Shown here piece after piece: positions 60,675 through 64,000 of a stretch of DNA of 64,000 nucleotides. The stretch lies in NCBI RefSeq assembly GCF_040412425.1, contig NC_089749.1:11477662-11541661 (forward strand). Reading direction: 5' to 3'. The position numbers and the translations under genes were made by a program. This DNA is from Macrobrachium rosenbergii. Taxonomy: Eukaryota > Arthropoda > Malacostraca > Decapoda > Palaemonidae. Positions within the stretch are counted from its first letter, which is position 1. Each line of letters opens with the position of its first letter. Under the pieces are notes generated by a model. It was not told the origin of the DNA, ran no database searches, and worked only from the letters and a program-made list of their open reading frames with translations.

Positions 60675-63188
60675 CACCTACAGCGGCGATGCACAACAGT
60701 CGAACAGCCGGCATGTATATGACTCTGATTAGTACAACAGATACAATGGCTCTAGTGGAACCTCTCCAGATCGTTCTTTCCTCGCCCGGAAGAGAACCCG
60801 TGGCATTTCGGTTGTCATTCGAATGTGCTGCCACCGTTATAAGAAGCTCACAACAGACAACAGACAAACAGGCAAAGAAAGAATGTGAACAGACAGCCAT
60901 ACGATTGATCATATAATTGTTCGTTGAGAACCTGCCGTGACTAATTAGCAGCTGTCTGCGTCCATGGAACTATTTTTTGTCTTGGCATTTTCTGCCCAAC
61001 CTTAAAATAGAAGTGACCCTCTTAATTGGAAGAACTTTTCCATCGATTCTCTTGTCTAATTTGAAATACCATGAACAACTGTTTTTACATTGACCGTGTT
61101 TTTTTTTTTTTTTTTTTATAAAAGTTTGCTTTCGGTGGAAGGTCCTCATGTTAACTGGGTTTCGAGGCCCTCATTATCTGTACCTATTGCTTTTGTTGTT
61201 TAGCTACAGTTTTGCTGTAATTAACTGGATACTGTTGGTGAGGATGTTAATTAGAGTCTGGCGCTGTCATACTGACCCTGTTACGATCAAGACGTTGCTG
61301 CGTAACCATAGCATTAACCACATTTTAAGGTCCTTGCCTTGATTTTACTATGTACCTTCTCAATTAAGAAGATTTTAAGGTCTTTTCACTGAAGTCGTTT
61401 TATGCTATCCAGTGGATCTGATAATCTTTAACTCGATTTCTTTATTTAGTGCCAAATAGACTTCAAACATCTTCCACCGCGTTAAAATTTTCTGTAGAAT
61501 TTATCAAGACTTAGATCTCCATATCAACCAGACTTGCAAGTCCTCGTTTTTGCCAGCCATGAGATACTATAGTAGATTTTTCTGTCTGGTGTTCAGCTTG
61601 ACAAAATCCGATCTCCGGATGATAATCAGATTTAATTTCCCATTACCGAAAGGACTGTTTAAATGTTCTCACATTCAAAAAGATCTGCCCGAAAAGAAAG
61701 TGTACTCTCCGTCACAGTTATTGCAAGATCTGCAATCTTACTCTTCCTCACGCCGAAATTTGAGGCCATGGCGTCAGCTATCACTGCAGACATGTTGCAG
61801 TGCAATGCTAGACGACAGAATGCACGCAACGACGGTGACATTTTACTGGATTTAGTACGGAAGAGCGACACCTTAGTCTTCGTTGATGCTTGCACGGCGG
61901 CTTGAAGGATGATCCGTTTTATCCAGAGGAAGGCTGTGTAATTCTTTTGTCGATCCTTCTCGACTTCAGATTTGATAGTAACTTTTGTACGTAATACAGT
62001 TTGTATTCGTATCGTGTCGATATGAGATTAGTCTTCTTACTCTTTACTCCCAGAATGCGGAATTCTGTCCTTTCCTGCGCATGCCTTGGGAAATTTAGCC
62101 TGCCTTGTTTTTTAAAGGACTTTTCTAAGTTTTAGGGCTTCGTTAATACGCTTCTTCCCATGGCTGAGCTTGATTTAAGTAATCAACTCGGCTTCAATCT
62201 CTTCATTATTAAACGTGAGAGAACCACCGATTTTTCATTCCAGTTGAACTATGTTTTTACATTCATAACCTCATCAACAGAAGGAAATTTAACCTGGCTA
62301 AATATATTGAAGGCTATATGTATAATGTGGGCTTAAAAAAAAACACGGAATATATAACCATAGTTGTTTTGACAGATGTTCTGAAAACAAAAGATGCTAT
62401 GAATTTGTTATGCAGGTTTTATCAGACAACAAGGGGTCCCTCCCCCCCCCTTCCCCTGCCTCTTTTGTCGAGCACCCCCACCCCGTGTTCTTATTCTCTT
62501 TTATCTTTTATGCGTCATAGTTCGAAGTTTTCTTGAATACCTTGTTGCCGTTGTCATTTCTGTCATTTTGAACCGCCACATATTTCCAAGGACGAAGAAC
62601 ACGACGATGAATTAACCTTTCATGAATGGGAGACCAAATGGCCATTATTTGAGAGACCACTCAGCCACCAGCCTTCAGAGGCTCAGTGCTCCAGAGGTTA
62701 TGCAAACAGCCCCGAACTTCTTCAAGGCCCTCCTCTTCCTCTTCTCTTCCTCTTCCTCTTCCTCTTCCTCTTCATGGGTAATTACTGCGGCTTCGCGGAA
62801 CCGAATCCTTTTAAAATGCATTATCATTAACCTGCATTTTAATTAAGTTAATATCCCCTCACTCTCCCTGATATTTGCTTTGATGTCAAGCTTCCAGAAT
62901 AATTCTGTTGAAACATTCCCACAATTTTATGCTCTCCCTCCGATCCCTTTGAATTTCCTGTTTAAATTTGCCTCCCTGCTAATAACCCTCATGCCTGCCC
63001 GGCCTACCCACGGCCCACCCCCACCCCTCCCGCCCACCCCCAACCAAACGCTCGGAACCTGTTTCATCTCTGTGGATCAGGTTTTTAATCCGATGAAAAG
63101 TATCTTTGCTCGTGCAACCGGGCGAAATGTTTAAGCTTCCATTTGCCTCTCTCCTCATCGCATGCGTTGCGGGATAAACGCCCGGCAG

Positions 63189-63190
<2 letters not shown>
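60673..63190. other. Least repetitive stretch of the window, several unassigned frames
   Basis: Frames extend through 60673-60912 on both strands and through about 61550-61905 on both strands, with more balanced codon composition than elsewhere. An example is the plus-strand 61663-61905 frame, containing LLFLTPKFEAMASAITADML. I recognise no family, and frames open on opposite strands cannot both be coding. A CTTCCT hexamer tract lies at about 62733-62774 and a C-rich segment at about 63000-63045. If the window holds any exon, this region is the likeliest place. Confidence 0.35.

Positions 63191-63238
<48 letters not shown>
63191..63238. repeat. (CT)n microsatellite
   Basis: About 47 bp of CT. 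Confidence 0.96.
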
Positions 63239-63240
<2 letters not shown>

Positions 63241-63496
63241 TAACTTGGTACCGCGAGTAAGTGAAACCCAAAATACGCCAGAAGGGGATATTGGTGCAAT
63301 TGCTTTCCAGATAGGGAGTTAGGTTTTCCTGTGCTCTCTCTGCCCGATTATTCTCCTTCCTCCGGCGTCGAATAGGAATGGGAGGATTGTATCTGCAAGA
63401 AATTCCCCGGTAAAGAACGCTACCGCTGGTGTTTTGTTGGTGCGTGCAGAAATGATAAGAACTCTTTGATTTTCTTAAGTGGCGCTGTCTCTATTT

Positions 63497-63916
63497 TTTA
63501 GTTTTCTGTAAAAGAAAATTACTGTGCCGGCTTTGTCTGTCCGTCCGCACTTTTTCTGTCCGCACTTTTGCTGTCCCCACTTTTTCTGTCCCCCCTGAGA
63601 TCTTAAAAACTACTGAGGCTAGAGAGCTTCAAATTAGTATGCTGATCATCCACCCTCCAATCATCAAACATACCAAATTGCAGCCCTCTAGCCTCAGTAG
63701 TTTTTATTTTATCTAAGGCAAAAGATAGTCACAATCGTGCGTCAAGCAACGATATACGACAGGCCACCACCAGGCCGTGGTTAAAGTTTCATGGGCAGCG
63801 GGTCATACAGCATTATACCGAGACCACCGAAAGATAGATCTGTTTTCGGTGGCCTTGATTATACGCCGTACAGAACACTCGATTGCGCCGAAGACACTTC
63901 GGCGCATTTTTTAATT
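63497..63916 (-). mobile_element. Repeat A copy 11 (subfamily I)
   Basis: Reverse orientation, full length and the longest copy. Extra length comes from a local triplication of CCGCACTTTTTCTGTCC near 63540-63595. The central stem, the subfamily I module (CCACCGAAAGATAGATCTGT + TTTCGGTGG) and the end hairpins are present (GCGCCGAAGACACTTCGGCG and AGTTTTCTGTAAAAGAAAAT). Confidence 0.92.
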
Positions 63917-64000
63917 ATTTTTTTCTTTAGGATTCTGGCATGATTTTGATTCACTGGAAAAATAGCATTCGCTTTATTTATGCTTTTTGAGTTTTCTTAA

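Overview
The window is eukaryotic, non-coding, repeat-dominated DNA. The density of (TA)n, (CT)n/(GA)n and (ATT)n microsatellites is extreme: more than forty tracts exceed about 40 bp and several exceed 150 bp. Together with tRNA-derived SINEs, LINE remnants and one very abundant hairpin-rich repeat, this suggests a decapod crustacean. A caridean shrimp such as Macrobrachium is my best guess, from remembered repeat sequences that I could not check. I found no convincing host exon, tRNA gene, rRNA gene or prokaryotic-type feature. The window reads as intergenic or long-intron DNA.

Layout. 0-10 kb: compound TA/GA/CA microsatellites, a degraded reverse-transcriptase fragment (3.49-3.75 kb), a 34-bp minisatellite (6.61-7.26 kb) and quieter AT-rich DNA. 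10-20 kb: CT arrays, a short dispersed repeat pair (10.42 and 13.83 kb), the first Repeat A copy (12.5 kb), a composite GA array with conserved spacers (14.8-15.3 kb) and a 19-bp minisatellite (16.2-16.75 kb). 20-27 kb: a SINE with a 16-bp target duplication, a long inverted repeat (21.55-21.77 kb), ATT-rich higher-order repeats (22.87-24.21 kb), a minisatellite of hairpin units (26.0-26.43 kb) and a deleted Repeat A copy. 27.6-31.05 kb: a 5'-truncated, frameshifted CR1/Jockey-like LINE sitting inside a CT composite array. 31-45 kb: a SINE inside a GA tract, more CT composites, two further LINE remnants, three Repeat A copies, a CpG-richer stretch (41.88-42.44 kb) and a retroposon with a perfect 14-bp target duplication (44.6 kb). 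45.3-46.8 kb: a 47-bp minisatellite open in all three forward frames. 47-54.5 kb: TA arrays and five Repeat A copies, three of them within about 2.7 kb, plus a miRNA-precursor-like hairpin (54.5 kb). 54.9-55.9 kb: a 30/61-bp higher-order array. 56.9-57.5 kb: a SINE abutting a second retroposon. 58.6-59.4 kb: a second, unrelated 34-bp minisatellite. The last Repeat A copy is at 63.5 kb.

The most notable element is Repeat A: 11 copies in 64 kb, about 380-390 bp, in both orientations. It has a hairpin near each end, a central near-perfect stem of about 39 bp, subterminal inverted repeats and no obvious target duplication. It occurs as two subfamilies that differ in an internal hairpin module. 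It resembles a non-autonomous Helitron/Helentron-like or foldback element and could be a source of small RNAs. Nothing in the window encodes an intact protein for mobilising any of these elements.
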